From contig JABAQQ010000019.1 of the NCBI GenBank assembly GCA_019187225.1, forward strand, positions 62,001 through 126,000: a stretch of 64,000 nucleotides of DNA, given 5' to 3'. The notes beneath the pieces were generated by a model. That model did not search any database. It was not told the DNA's origin and saw nothing but the letters and a program-made list of their open reading frames with translations. Position 1 is the stretch's first letter, and each line of letters starts with the position of its first letter. The translations under genes and the position numbers were made by a program. Shown here in pieces: positions 35,931 through 47,673 of the stretch. The stretch comes from Saprospiraceae bacterium (GTDB lineage Bacteria > Bacteroidota > Bacteroidia > Chitinophagales > Saprospiraceae).

Positions 35931-37937
35931 ATGAAAGACTTCTGTCAAATTTTCGCCCCCCCCCCACGCAGATTAACCATTATGACTGCGATTTTTTTCG
36001 CATCGCTTCCACTTCCTGATGACTTGTCTGCTCAAAGTGCCTTTATGACTGAGTACCAGCCAACACAGGTGCAGATGACCACTGTGGAAAGCGCTCGCTA
36101 CACTTCGCTTCAGGATACCGCAGTCATCAGTCACAGCGTCAAAATCGTTTCGACCGCCGATATCCGTACCAGTCAGCCGAATGATACCATTGTATTTCAA
36201 TTGCCCGGACGGACGGATACACTGTGGGCCGAAGCATCCCTTATTACGGATGATTCCTTAGAAGGATTTACCTGGACGGGAAAGATTTTGAACAAATTGG
36301 GGTATATGGCTTTGTTTTATCAAAACGGCACGATTGCCGGCTTTATCCAGGTGGAAAGCGACTTTTATGAGATCATGCCGTTGAATACTACTTACCAGTT
36401 TTTAGTAGAGCGAAACAACACACAATTAAAAGGTTGCGGAAACTCTCCGTCGAGTCCGCCACCTGCTCCTTATCCCATTGACCCGGATTGCCTGCTTAGT
36501 AATATTCAGGAATACAACACCTGTCCTGCAACCGTCTCCGTCTTGCTGGTAATAACGAAAGATGCGAAAAACTGGATATTGAATAACGGGTACGGGAGTA
36601 TTGATGCATACGTGCAGATCGCTCAAGCCACCGTCAACCTGGCATTTTACAACAGCGATATTCCCAACAAGGAGATCCGCATTAAGTGGATTGAGCGCTT
36701 GGATATTGATAGTACTGTTCTGGCAGACCCTCCGAATATTTCATCTGATGCTTCAAATATTAAAACACTAATTAGCACTGATCGTGATACAATTAAGGCT
36801 GATGTAGCAATATTGCTCACTTATCAGGAATATTCCAATGCTTCAGGAGCAACATTAGCTATCGGCCCCGATACAGACCAAGCATATGCAATAGTCGAAG
36901 TCCACTATGCCATTTCCCAATACACGCTGGCCCACGAATTGGGCCACGTATTCGGCGCGAGACACAATTGGCCGATAGACGCGGGTGATGATGACGAGGA
37001 GGTATGCTACCACGCAAAACGCTGGATACAGACACCGCCAAATGTGATCTACGATGATTTTTCCGAAGTATACGACGTGGAAAAATCATGGTCAACGGTC
37101 GTAGGTATTCCTGTCTCGACCGCCGGCACGTTTGCCAACCTGATAACAGATGAAAACGGCGCTTACTTTGCCTTCTTTCTAACCGACGGACGCATTCTCC
37201 ACTATTCCAACCCGGATGTGTATTACGGCCTCGCGCCCACAGGAAGGGCAGAAGGTTATATTGCCAACAACGCTTTGCTCCTACGCAATACCACCTGTAC
37301 GGTGGCGGATTTTTTCCCGACCCGCGAGTTGAGGGTGTTTGTCCTCCACGATCTAAACACTCCCTGTCTTACAAACACGACCTTTTCTGCCATCATCACC
37401 CCTCCTGAAAGCGGAATCGCCGGGCAGCCGCCATATACAGTTAGCTGGTATTGGAATACGAACGGCCATTTCAGCAGCAATAACCCTGGCGAGTATTTAG
37501 GGCAAGGCGTCAATATATCTATACCAGAATACCCGGCCTGCCCGGTATTTTGGCTGAAATGCGTCGTCACATCTTCTGACGGCGTGACCGTAAGCCGCAT
37601 TCGAAGAGTATATATCGGACCGGCGACTTGTTGCGAAGAAACATCGGAAGGAAAGCCCCTCTCCACTACGGATAATTCTGCCACCAACAATTTATTTCCC
37701 AATCCTGTCAATGAGGGAACTATCAACCTGATGCTCGAAAATTCGGAAGGCGCGAAGGGAAGTTTCAAAATTCTGGATATATACGGACGGACGCTGAAAG
37801 ACGGAGAAATTGAAATCAATACAGACGGCAGCTCCCGGATAGATGTTAGCAAACTCGAATCGGGCTCCTACCTGCTTCACCTCCACTTGATTTCAGGAGA
37901 AAGCGTAAATTACAAATTCATCATCGCTCAAAATTGA
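35931..37937 (+). CDS. T9SS-secreted reprolysin-like metalloprotease
   Basis: 668 aa from ATG 35931; an inner ATG at 35982 (MTAIFFASLPLPDDLSAQ) also gives a signal peptide. The zinc site is LAHELGHVFGARHNW near residue 328 (HExxHxxGxxH), with the M12B/metzincin layout. A linker with an Ig-like stretch (YTVSWYWNTNG) precedes the C-terminal T9SS sorting domain (LFPNPVNEGTINL to GSYLLHLHLISG). Expected to be exported through the outer membrane and to digest proteins outside. A C10 tract (35956-35965) lies in codons 9-12, so slippage could switch the gene or move translation to the inner ATG. Confidence 0.87.
   Translation: MKDFCQIFAPPPRRLTIMTAIFFASLPLPDDLSAQSAFMTEYQPTQVQMTTVESARYTSLQDTAVISHSVKIVSTADIRTSQPNDTIVFQLPGRTDTLWAEASLITDDSLEGFTWTGKILNKLGYMALFYQNGTIAGFIQVESDFYEIMPLNTTYQFLVERNNTQLKGCGNSPSSPPPAPYPIDPDCLLSNIQEYNTCPATVSVLLVITKDAKNWILNNGYGSIDAYVQIAQATVNLAFYNSDIPNKEIRIKWIERLDIDSTVLADPPNISSDASNIKTLISTDRDTIKADVAILLTYQEYSNASGATLAIGPDTDQAYAIVEVHYAISQYTLAHELGHVFGARHNWPIDAGDDDEEVCYHAKRWIQTPPNVIYDDFSEVYDVEKSWSTVVGIPVSTAGTFANLITDENGAYFAFFLTDGRILHYSNPDVYYGLAPTGRAEGYIANNALLLRNTTCTVADFFPTRELRVFVLHDLNTPCLTNTTFSAIITPPESGIAGQPPYTVSWYWNTNGHFSSNNPGEYLGQGVNISIPEYPACPVFWLKCVVTSSDGVTVSRIRRVYIGPATCCEETSEGKPLSTTDNSATNNLFPNPVNEGTINLMLENSEGAKGSFKILDIYGRTLKDGEIEINTDGSSRIDVSKLESGSYLLHLHLISGESVNYKFIIAQN
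35956..35965 (+). repeat. Poly-C tract (C10) in the protease 5' end
   Basis: Ten C in a row within codons 9-12 (Ala-Pro-Pro-Pro). Homopolymer tracts of this length near a start are classic sites of slipped-strand phase variation. Confidence 0.9.
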
Positions 37938-37943
37938 CTTGCC

Positions 37944-38525
37944 ATGAAAAATATCATCTTTATTATAGCCGCGCTGTCAATTTTGGCGAATTGCGAAAAA
38001 AATCAATCGCCGATTGACATTCCTGTTGACCCTAATGATACGATACCCTCTGTAACTGATACCCCGATTATTCAACTCGGTAAGGGATACGTTCTGAAAA
38101 ACGGCGTTGTCTGGAATGCTCCCTTCGAGGCATGGTTCTATCATTCGGACTCCGTTTTTCAAATTTGGGTTGAACATGTGAATTCAAATTTATACGGAGA
38201 GCATTTTTTCCTGCAAGATATTCCCTGCAAAAAAGGGAGATATCCGGTCGAATTGCGTCGCGTGCTAATTAACCATAGGAACCAGATTCCTGATGCTAAT
38301 TTTGCGATTTTTCAGGACTTTGATCAAGGAATGGGCATGTATGAAATTGACACTACCCGTACAGACCATTTTCTTGAAATATTGCGTTATGATTGGGAGG
38401 AAAAAACCGTGGAAGGAAAGTTCCAGGTATTTCTCAGGCAAACTCTTACGTCGCCGGGGCCAGGTGTGCCGGATTATATCTCGCTTACGGAAGGGAAGTT
38501 CCATCTAAAGATTAAAGAACCCTGA
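37944..38525 (+). CDS. Small lipoprotein of unknown function, co-transcribed with the protease
   Basis: 193 aa. Lipobox ALSILANCEKN with Cys at residue 18, then a Pro/Asp-rich spacer and a beta-rich domain (VEHVNSNLYGEHFFL, KGRYPVELRRV). No known family recognised. It begins 6 nt after the protease stop, so the two are an operon; it may be an inhibitor, chaperone or anchoring partner of the protease, which is inference only. A terminator follows at 38557. Confidence 0.65.
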   Translation: MKNIIFIIAALSILANCEKNQSPIDIPVDPNDTIPSVTDTPIIQLGKGYVLKNGVVWNAPFEAWFYHSDSVFQIWVEHVNSNLYGEHFFLQDIPCKKGRYPVELRRVLINHRNQIPDANFAIFQDFDQGMGMYEIDTTRTDHFLEILRYDWEEKTVEGKFQVFLRQTLTSPGPGVPDYISLTEGKFHLKIKEP

Positions 38526-38556
38526 GTGTATATTTTATACATTTGGCAAAAATCAG

Positions 38557-38592
38557 GAATCGCAGGCTTTGACAGGTCTGCGATTCTTTTTT
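38557..38592 (+). terminator. Rho-independent terminator after the protease operon
   Basis: 9-bp stem GAATCGCAG/CTGCGATTC, 12-nt loop, then six T. Confidence 0.85.
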
Positions 38593-38634
38593 GTTTGTTC
38601 CCAAGGGTTTTTCAGGTACTAATTGTGTTTAGCC

Positions 38635-38642
38635 TATTTTTG
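38635..38642 (+). promoter_or_regulatory. -7 box of the histidine kinase gene
   Basis: TATTTTTG, 10 nt before the ATG at 38653, downstream of the terminator. It implies a very short leader. Confidence 0.55.
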
Positions 38643-38652
38643 ACCCTTCAAT

Positions 38653-40851
<2,199 letters not shown>

Positions 40852-40871
40852 ATTCGTATGCCGTAAGTTTC

Positions 40872-40879
40872 TACCTTCG
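40872..40879 (+). promoter_or_regulatory. Candidate -7 box of the response regulator
   Basis: TACCTTCG, 22 nt before ATG 40902 and just after the kinase stop. The same box occurs at 24494. Confidence 0.4.
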
Positions 40880-40901
40880 CCGCGAATCACACCTTTTGTT
40901 C

Positions 40902-41276
40902 ATGGAAAACTCGAAAAAAAGCATCTTCGTCGTGGACGACGACAATATGTACGCTACCATGCTGGCCGACCATCTCGAAGACCAGGGAAAATACACCGTC
41001 CGGACCTTCGCGACGGGGGAGGACTGCCTCGCCAGCCTCCACGACAATCCCGACTTCATCATCCTCGATTATTACCTCGATTCGGAAGTGCCGGGCGCCA
41101 AAAACGGCCTGGAAATCCTGAAAGAGATCAAAAAAGCGGACGAAGACGTCAAAGTCATTATGCTCTCCTCGCAGGAGCACTACGGCGTGGCGCTCCAGAC
41201 CATCGCAAAAGGTGCGATTTATTACGTCATCAAAGACCTGCAATCGTTCAGGGAAATTGACAATATTCTGGAGTGA
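40902..41276 (+). CDS. Single-domain response regulator
   Basis: 124 aa from ATG 40902 (a TTG two codons upstream is in frame). A bare receiver domain: acidic pocket VVDDDN near residue 10, phospho-Asp in FIILDYYLDS near residue 53, Thr/Ser position VIMLSSQE near residue 85, Lys in YVIKD near residue 108. There is no output domain, so it probably passes phosphate on or acts by protein contact. It directly follows the hybrid kinase and is its likely partner. Confidence 0.88.
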   Translation: MENSKKSIFVVDDDNMYATMLADHLEDQGKYTVRTFATGEDCLASLHDNPDFIILDYYLDSEVPGAKNGLEILKEIKKADEDVKVIMLSSQEHYGVALQTIAKGAIYYVIKDLQSFREIDNILE

Positions 41277-41310
41277 ATGTGGTTAAAGTGATTAATGTGG
41301 CCAACGTGGA
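41277..41310. repeat. Degenerate 7-mer array (GTGGTTA/AAGTGAT/TAATGTG type)
   Basis: Tandem degenerate 7-mers right after the response-regulator stop, resembling the other heptamer arrays in spacing but not in sequence. Confidence 0.45.
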
Positions 41311-41384
41311 AAAGCCCCTGAAAGTCATTTTATTAAAGACGAGGACCGGCTACAGTTGACTTTAATGTAGGGTAGTGACCCTTA

Positions 41385-44147
41385 TCAATGAAATATCAAT
41401 TTCCCCACACCTAATAATTTCCCTTTCTCCCGCACTTGCAACCAGTAAATACCTGTCGGGAGCCCTCCGCGCTGAAAGTCCAGTCGCCCGCCCAGGGTGG
41501 TTTGGCGCAGCACCATTCGACCGGTAGCGTCCGATAATGCCCATTCCAGCATGGTGTCCGGTGAGATATCGCTCAACTCCACCGTTGCACCTTCAGAGGC
41601 CGGGTTGGGGAAGGCCCGCAGGCTGATGAGCGGGTCGTTAGGCGACCAAATGCTTACGAGGATGAAATCTTTGCCGGCCCGGTGGCGGGTGGTATTGGTG
41701 AGCACCGGCGCATTGAAATCAAAATAAATAGCAGCGCGATTGAAAATGTCCGTCTCCAGCGGCACATCCGGCTTTTGTTCCACGTAGAATTTGACATAAC
41801 CATTGGAGCCAGTAAGGTTGGTATTGCTGTCGGGTAGCAGGATGTTTCCAAATTTGAATTCTATCACATTTTGTCCCAATAAGGTCCACATATACGGATG
41901 GCTCGCAGCGCCGGGTCGTACGCTTGCAGGTTCGAGCCAGGCCGAAAGCGTGTCGCGGATGACGATGTTGAAAGCCGTATCGGTGCCTGTGTTTTGAAAA
42001 CGGATCATATATTCCAGCGGCACGCCCAGACCGATATAGCCCTCGGGCCCGTAACCAACCGGCACGGCCTGCTTGTCGTTGGGATCGTAAGCGCCGATGT
42101 TCGGCTGGCAATCCCGGTCGGCCCAGGCCGGATAGAATTCGGGGAACATGTTCCAGAAACCAGGTTGAATGGGCCCGTTGCATCCCTCGACGGCGGCTGT
42201 GGGCGAGAAAAAAGGCGGTGCGCCGGGCGCCTGTCCCGCATACATGCGAAAGGTAGAGCCGTCGGAGGGACATTTTACCAAAGTATCTTCCTGAATGCCC
42301 AACTGGAACGAACCTTCGCGCATCACGATCAAATCCTCGATGACGATAAATTCGGCTAAACCGGGCATGGGCGCTCCGCCGATATTGCGCATAGTGAACA
42401 GAACCGAATCGCCGTCGCATTCTGCCTCCACCGAGATGACAGGCTGGTCCAGCTGCGTGACCGGACAGGGGTTGGCGATAGCAATTTCAGTAGTCGAACA
42501 ATGCGTTTGACCCAACACGGTGCTGTCGCAATCCACCAGCACCGTTACGTTGAAGGAACCCTGTGCCAAGGGCGGCAGATCGCCGATAAAAAATTCATAG
42601 ACCTGTGGCCCGGTTTGCGTGTGAGGAATAGTGGCCGATTGAAATTCCAAATACGGATCGAGTGTCAGTCGCACCACCGCCGAATCGGCTGTCAGGTTGC
42701 CGCCATTGGAGTATGTCACCTTGTAGGTACTGGGGAAACAGCGCCGCAGGAAGGGCGCGCCAAGCGATACTTGCGGCCATGGGCAGTCAATGTCGGAGGT
42801 GATACCCTCGTCCAGTTCTATCGTATCGTTGAACGTGCTGAATGTGAATGGGACAGAGTCCGCGCAAGGCATCCACAAGTAGTTTGGCGGTATCACGCGG
42901 AGCAGGTATGCGCCGGTATCCAGCCGGAAGCCGTAGTTGCCCGAAGTATCGGTTACGGTATACCATGTACCGGCGTTTTTGATCGCCTGCACCACCACGC
43001 CGGAAGCGGGCTGGTCGTCGGGCGGCAGGTTAGCGCAGTCGCCGTCGAGGTCAGCGAAAATATTGCCGTGCAGGTAGTTGGTGAAAGTAACGCCGTTCGC
43101 GTCGGTGCGGATGACGAAAGGTTCGTACGAACTGCCCGTAAATGCCCGCCCGATGCCTGCCGTGCCGCCGTCGGACAAGTGCCACAGGCTGTAAATACCC
43201 TCCATATTCCAGAGGTTGTCCGCAGTAAGCTTCCATAACTCGGTCCCGCTCAGGGTGATTTTACGGATAATGAGATTCGAACCGGCCGAATAGCCGATCA
43301 ACAGGTTGCCGTCGCCTGCCGCTTCGATATTACATGCGTCCTGCTGTATCGTACCGACCACCAGGCCGTTGCTGTCTAATACTGCAATGTTGCTGCTGCA
43401 CGAGCCCACAATGCGGTTGTCGTTGACCACGGTCAGAGACCCCATTCCATAGATCAGCGCCGGCTGGGTGTAGGTTTTCAAAAAAATCAGATCGCCATCG
43501 GGAGAAATTTTTGCCAGCATCGGGGCATAGGGAATGTCCTGGACGCCGCTCGCATAAATATTGCCCTGGTTATCGGATACGAGGTCTAAAAAATAGCGCA
43601 TGCCGGTAAAATTCTGCTCGTCTCCGAAATTGAATGTCTTTTCCCAAATGAGATCGCCGTTCAGGTCGGTTTTGATGATCCTAGTCGGCGCATAATCGGA
43701 CACGTTGGTCCAACTGATCAAATAGCCTCCCGGGGTTGGTTTGAGCAACAAACCGCAGCTGGGGCAGGCATAGGGGCTATTCACAGGCTTCGACCACAAG
43801 ATATCCAGGTTGGCATTGGTTTTTACGAGAGGGCTCGAACTTCCCCGCCCTAAAAAGAGCAATTCATCGTTTCCAACCGGCAATACGGCGGGTCTGATGA
43901 TGCCAAGCACGTCCTGTTGATTTTGCACCCATTGGACGGAACCGTCGGACGCCAATTTTATCAGAGAACTGGTTTGGTTGGGATTGGTGCCGGCATCTTC
44001 CAGCATCAGAAAGCCGCCGTCGGGCATAGGCGCCAGGGTGAATCTGTCATTGAGACCCAGGTCGAGCGCATAAAGCCGTTCCCACCCCTGGCCGCGAACG
44101 ATGTTCAGTGACAGCATGCAAAGCAGGGTACAGAAGAAACTTTTCAT
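41385..44147 (-). CDS. T9SS-secreted surface protein with propeller-like N-terminus, SdrD-B-like and DUF11-like domains
   Basis: 920 aa, signal peptide (FFCTLLCMLSLNIVRGQ). Residues 20-370 hold repeated beta motifs (ASDGSVQWVQ, KTDLNGDLIWEK, SPDGDLIFLK) like a propeller. An SdrD-B-like module follows (GNIFADLDGDC, TDTSGNYGFRLDTGAYLL), then DUF11-like sandwiches with the Saprospiraceae-typical YDPNDKQAVPVGYG and YMIRFQNTGTDTAFN, and a T9SS sorting domain (AFPNPASEGATVEL to GIYWLQVREKGK). Surface structural or adhesive role inferred. Divergent from the helical protein gene at 44273, as the first adhesin is from its paralogue. Confidence 0.87.
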   Translation of the reverse strand: MKSFFCTLLCMLSLNIVRGQGWERLYALDLGLNDRFTLAPMPDGGFLMLEDAGTNPNQTSSLIKLASDGSVQWVQNQQDVLGIIRPAVLPVGNDELLFLGRGSSSPLVKTNANLDILWSKPVNSPYACPSCGLLLKPTPGGYLISWTNVSDYAPTRIIKTDLNGDLIWEKTFNFGDEQNFTGMRYFLDLVSDNQGNIYASGVQDIPYAPMLAKISPDGDLIFLKTYTQPALIYGMGSLTVVNDNRIVGSCSSNIAVLDSNGLVVGTIQQDACNIEAAGDGNLLIGYSAGSNLIIRKITLSGTELWKLTADNLWNMEGIYSLWHLSDGGTAGIGRAFTGSSYEPFVIRTDANGVTFTNYLHGNIFADLDGDCANLPPDDQPASGVVVQAIKNAGTWYTVTDTSGNYGFRLDTGAYLLRVIPPNYLWMPCADSVPFTFSTFNDTIELDEGITSDIDCPWPQVSLGAPFLRRCFPSTYKVTYSNGGNLTADSAVVRLTLDPYLEFQSATIPHTQTGPQVYEFFIGDLPPLAQGSFNVTVLVDCDSTVLGQTHCSTTEIAIANPCPVTQLDQPVISVEAECDGDSVLFTMRNIGGAPMPGLAEFIVIEDLIVMREGSFQLGIQEDTLVKCPSDGSTFRMYAGQAPGAPPFFSPTAAVEGCNGPIQPGFWNMFPEFYPAWADRDCQPNIGAYDPNDKQAVPVGYGPEGYIGLGVPLEYMIRFQNTGTDTAFNIVIRDTLSAWLEPASVRPGAASHPYMWTLLGQNVIEFKFGNILLPDSNTNLTGSNGYVKFYVEQKPDVPLETDIFNRAAIYFDFNAPVLTNTTRHRAGKDFILVSIWSPNDPLISLRAFPNPASEGATVELSDISPDTMLEWALSDATGRMVLRQTTLGGRLDFQRGGLPTGIYWLQVREKGKLLGVGKLIFH

Positions 44148-44211
44148 AGGTCATATAATTTTGTTGCAGCAAAAGTTCCCGCTTTACTGCGCCGGAACAA
44201 ATCCAAATTTT

Positions 44212-44219
44212 TAGTTTTG
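44212..44219 (+). promoter_or_regulatory. -7 box of the helical protein gene
   Basis: TAGTTTTG fits TAnnTTTG. It overlaps the GTG at 44219 that opens the longer frame and so argues for the start at 44273. Confidence 0.55.
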
Positions 44220-44272
44220 TGCAACTATTCCTATTGTATAGTATTGATTATCAATTATTAAAAACAAATTTT

Positions 44273-45676
44273 GTGCATAAAGGTATTTTATATGATTTGC
44301 TAAAAACACTCACTTCGCGTGAAAAAAAGGCGTTTCTGAACTTTGTGCAATCGCCTTATCCCGGCACAACGCCTGAAGTCGCGCGCCTGGCGAAGTATCT
44401 GTTGAATGGCGAACAAGCAACAGAAGTGAACCGTCAAAGCAAAGCGGCGGCATTCTTCGGTGTATTTGGAAAGGATGCCCCCTACCACGATGCCCGTCTG
44501 CGCAAAACGATGGAGCACATGCTCCGTTCGCTTGAACGTTTTCTCGTGACCGAACAGCGCGCCGCCGAACCCTTTGATTACCGGTTGCGGCTCGCTGCCC
44601 TGCTGGCTGAACGGAAACACACCAAACTCTTTCGCCGCCTGACCGAGGCGTCCCTGCCGTTCCCGTCCGAAGAGGCAGACTGGACGACCGAAAATTTTGA
44701 GCAGGGCGCCCGCTGGTATCAACTTTTATACGATTATCGCAGCAACACCGACCGCGAGCACGACCCCGAACTGCACCGACGCATCACCCGTTGTCAAACC
44801 GTCGCGTTGCTGGCGCGCCGGTTGCGCAACGCTTGTATTTTTCGCTCCAACCAGAAAGAGCGCGCTGCCTGGCTGCCCGACCCTTTGCTTGACTGGGCGG
44901 CTCAAAATTGGCCGCAGACCGATTACGCAGGTCTGCCGCTTCTGCGAACCTTATTTGCTGGTTATCAGGCGCTTGAGATGCCCGGCGACCCTTCGTATTT
45001 TGCCCGTTTTCGCGATGGACTGCTGGCTGCGCCGGCTTGTTTCACCCGCGCCGACCGCCGCGACCTGCTGCTGGTGGCCATTAATTTTTGCAGCAAACGC
45101 TACAACGACGGCGACACCGCCTGGCTCGGTACCCAACTCGAACTTTACGACTATGGCATTCGCGAAAACTTACTGCTCGAAAATGGCTGGATAACCGGTT
45201 ACACCTTCCTCAACATCGGTACCCTCGCGCTCATCGGGCGGCGGCATGAATGGCTCGAACAATTTATTCGCGACTACCGCGACAAGGTGGAACCCCGTTA
45301 TCGTGACAGTGCTGCCGGCTTCAATCGGGCGAGGCTCGACTATGCCCTTAAACGCTATCGCCAGGCGCTCGCGCTGCTGCAACAGGACCTCTTCGACGAC
45401 GTGTTGCTCAACCTCTCCGCCAAGACAGTGCAGGCCAAGTGTTTTTACGAACTGAACGAGTTCGAATTGCTGGATGCCCACCTCGAAGCCATGCGCAAAT
45501 ACATAAGGCGGCACAAAGAAGTAGGGTATTATGGCGAGCGTTATTTGAATTTTACTGCCGTTCTGCGCCGCATCGCACGGACGCGACCGGGCGAACGCGC
45601 CGATTTGCTGCGGGAAATACAGGCGATGCCGGTACTGGCAGAAAAGGATTGGCTGTTGGAATGGGTGAAGGGATAG
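44273..45676 (+). CDS. Conserved helical protein, paralogue of the gene at 18840
   Basis: 467 aa from GTG 44273. That start aligns residue for residue with the paralogue ([14 protein letters not shown] versus MFQGRLMELLRTFT), while the frame from 44219 begins inside a promoter box. All-helical, no signal peptide; TPR-like helices near residues 345-430 ([34 protein letters not shown]). Family not recognised by name. Divergent from a T9SS surface-protein gene. Confidence 0.75.
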   Translation: MHKGILYDLLKTLTSREKKAFLNFVQSPYPGTTPEVARLAKYLLNGEQATEVNRQSKAAAFFGVFGKDAPYHDARLRKTMEHMLRSLERFLVTEQRAAEPFDYRLRLAALLAERKHTKLFRRLTEASLPFPSEEADWTTENFEQGARWYQLLYDYRSNTDREHDPELHRRITRCQTVALLARRLRNACIFRSNQKERAAWLPDPLLDWAAQNWPQTDYAGLPLLRTLFAGYQALEMPGDPSYFARFRDGLLAAPACFTRADRRDLLLVAINFCSKRYNDGDTAWLGTQLELYDYGIRENLLLENGWITGYTFLNIGTLALIGRRHEWLEQFIRDYRDKVEPRYRDSAAGFNRARLDYALKRYRQALALLQQDLFDDVLLNLSAKTVQAKCFYELNEFELLDAHLEAMRKYIRRHKEVGYYGERYLNFTAVLRRIARTRPGERADLLREIQAMPVLAEKDWLLEWVKG

Positions 45677-45755
45677 CGTTAAGCAAGTTGTTGAATAATC
45701 TGCCAAAGATAACGATTGGTTTTTGCCCTTTCCTATTCCCTTCCAAACTTCGCCG

Positions 45756-45763
45756 TACCTTTG
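45756..45763 (+). promoter_or_regulatory. -7 box of the aldehyde dehydrogenase gene
   Basis: TACCTTTG, 57 nt before ATG 45820. Confirms that the longer open frame from 45439, overlapping the preceding gene, is not used. Confidence 0.5.
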
Positions 45764-45819
45764 CGCCCCAGTTTTCACCTTCTGCCCTCAACCTTCCACC
45801 CACTGCCATTTTTCAAACC

Positions 45820-47352
45820 ATGCAAGTCAAAGAATTTCTAAAAAAACTCGGCCTCCGTACCCGTAATACCGGTACTTCCACGGGCTTGAACGCCATTTCC
45901 GGCCACCGCCGATTTCTCGACTCCTATTCGCCGGTGGACGGCCAATACATTGGTTCCGTGAGCGTTACCACCCGTGAACAATACGACCAGGTGATACAAT
46001 CCGCCGAAATCGCTTTCAAAACCTGGCGCGACATGCCGGCGCCCAAGCGCGGCGAGATCGTGCGGCAATTCGGCGATGTGCTGCGCCAGTACAAAGACCC
46101 GCTGGGCCGGCTCGTCTCCTACGAAATGGGTAAAAGCCTCCAGGAAGGCTGGGGCGAAGTGCAGGAAATGATTGATATCTGCGACTTTGCGGTCGGGCTC
46201 TCCCGCCAACTCTACGGCCTCACCATGCACTCGGAACGCCCCGGACACCGGATGTACGAACAGTGGCATCCGCTGGGCATCGTGGGCATCATTTCGGCGT
46301 TCAATTTCCCCGTCGCCGTGTGGTCGTGGAACGCCTGCATCGCCTGGGTGTGCGGCGACGTGTGCGTGTGGAAACCTTCTGAAAAAACGCCGCTTTGTTC
46401 CATCGCCTGCCAACATTTGTTTCAAAAGGTATTGAAAGCCAATGACCTGCCGGAAGGCATTTCCTGCATCATCAACGGCGATTACAAAGTAGGCGAGTTC
46501 ATGACCAAAGACCACCGCGTCGCGCTCGTGAGCTCCACCGGCAGCGTACGCATGGGTAAGATCGTCGGCCAGACGGTGGCTGCACGGCTCGGCCGCACGA
46601 TCCTCGAACTCGGCGGCAACAACGCCATCATCATCACGCCGTCGGCGGATATGAAAATGGTGCTCACCGGTGCGGTATTCGGCGCGGTCGGCACCGCCGG
46701 CCAGCGTTGTACCTCTACACGCCGCCTCATCGTGCACGAAACGGTGTATGACCAGGTAAAGAATACCCTCGCCAAAGCCTATCCCCAACTCCGCATCGGC
46801 GACCCGCTCGACCCGAACAACCACGTCGGGCCGCTGATAGACAAGCAGGCAGTGGATAACTACCTCGGCGCCATCGAAGCCATCAAAAAGCACGGCGGCA
46901 AATTCGTTGTGGAAGGCGGCGTGTTGTCCGGCAAGGGCTACGAAAGCGGCTGTTACGTGAAGCCCTGCATCGCCGAAGTGGAAAACCACTGGGATATCGT
47001 TCAGCACGAGACCTTCGCGCCGATCCTTTACCTGATCAAATATAAAACCATCGAAGAGGCGATTGCCCTGCAAAATGCTGTGCCACAAGGACTTTCGTCA
47101 GCCATCATGACCACCAACCTGCGTGAAGCCGAGCGTTTTCTGTCCGCTTCAGGTTCCGACTGCGGCATCGCCAACGTGAACATCGGCACCTCGGGCGCGG
47201 AGATCGGCGGCGCTTTCGGCGGCGAAAAAGAAACAGGTGGCGGGCGCGAGTCGGGCTCGGATTCCTGGAAAGCCTACATGCGGCGGCAGACGAACACGAT
47301 CAATTATTCGGAGGCGCTGCCGCTGGCGCAGGGGATCAGGTTTGATTTTTAA
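45820..47352 (+). CDS. ALDH7-type aldehyde dehydrogenase (antiquitin/aminoadipate semialdehyde dehydrogenase-like)
   Basis: 510 aa from ATG 45820, the normal family length. NAD-binding features: [13 protein letters not shown] near residue 165, WKPSEKTPL near residue 186, and SSTGSVRMG near residue 238. General base Glu in LELGGNNA near residue 266; catalytic Cys in [12 protein letters not shown] near residue 300; C-terminal [26 protein letters not shown] is the ALDH7 signature (shown in parts: [20 protein letters not shown]). ALDH7 enzymes oxidise alpha-aminoadipate semialdehyde in lysine breakdown; no lysine genes are adjacent. The stop codon begins a long inverted repeat. Confidence 0.92.
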   Translation: MQVKEFLKKLGLRTRNTGTSTGLNAISGHRRFLDSYSPVDGQYIGSVSVTTREQYDQVIQSAEIAFKTWRDMPAPKRGEIVRQFGDVLRQYKDPLGRLVSYEMGKSLQEGWGEVQEMIDICDFAVGLSRQLYGLTMHSERPGHRMYEQWHPLGIVGIISAFNFPVAVWSWNACIAWVCGDVCVWKPSEKTPLCSIACQHLFQKVLKANDLPEGISCIINGDYKVGEFMTKDHRVALVSSTGSVRMGKIVGQTVAARLGRTILELGGNNAIIITPSADMKMVLTGAVFGAVGTAGQRCTSTRRLIVHETVYDQVKNTLAKAYPQLRIGDPLDPNNHVGPLIDKQAVDNYLGAIEAIKKHGGKFVVEGGVLSGKGYESGCYVKPCIAEVENHWDIVQHETFAPILYLIKYKTIEEAIALQNAVPQGLSSAIMTTNLREAERFLSASGSDCGIANVNIGTSGAEIGGAFGGEKETGGGRESGSDSWKAYMRRQTNTINYSEALPLAQGIRFDF

Positions 47353-47445
47353 ACCATCGTTTTTACCCTCTTTAAAATTCCCGGTTTGACTGTGCTGAAT
47401 GGAAAATCGGAGAGGCGAATTTTAAAGAGGGTAAAAACGATGGTT
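47352..47445. repeat. Perfect 28-bp inverted repeat at the ALDH gene end
   Basis: Arms 47352-47379 and 47418-47445 are exactly complementary with a 38-nt loop; the left arm starts on the last base of the ALDH stop. AT-rich arms with GAGGGTAAAAACGATGG. Likely a transcript-end hairpin or a small mobile palindrome. Confidence 0.85.
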
Positions 47446-47503
47446 GTGGGTTGTGGTGTTTTAGCGGCGCGTGTGCTTCACCGCCTAAAACTGTGTCCAT
47501 CAA

Positions 47504-47650
47504 TTATCTGGGTGCCTCAACTTCGTAAGGGATGTTGTTTGCTTTTAGCAATTCGATGAGCGGTTTCGCATCCTTTTGGTTGTGAAACTGATCATATACC
47601 TCAAAACGGTCACTTGTTCTTTCGTCATCCAGGATGTTATGATGATTCAT
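47504..47650 (-). pseudogene. Short 48-aa protein, probably truncated DUF2007-like
   Basis: Starts MNHHNILDDERTSDRFEVYD and ends LKANNIPYEVEAPR. The pattern FEVYDQF... PLIELLKANNIPYEVE is that of small Bacteroidota proteins related to the DUF2007 signal-transducing group, which normally continue for another 40 or more residues with a second beta strand set. It stops early, so it is probably a remnant. It lies just downstream of the GH3/beta-lactamase gene on the same strand. Confidence 0.5.
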
Positions 47651-47673
47651 GTAGTATCAGACATTTTTCAAGT

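Noticed and set aside
45439-45819. N-terminal extension of the aldehyde dehydrogenase
   Set aside because: Overlaps the helical-protein gene in another frame and precedes the -7 box; family length is met from 45820.
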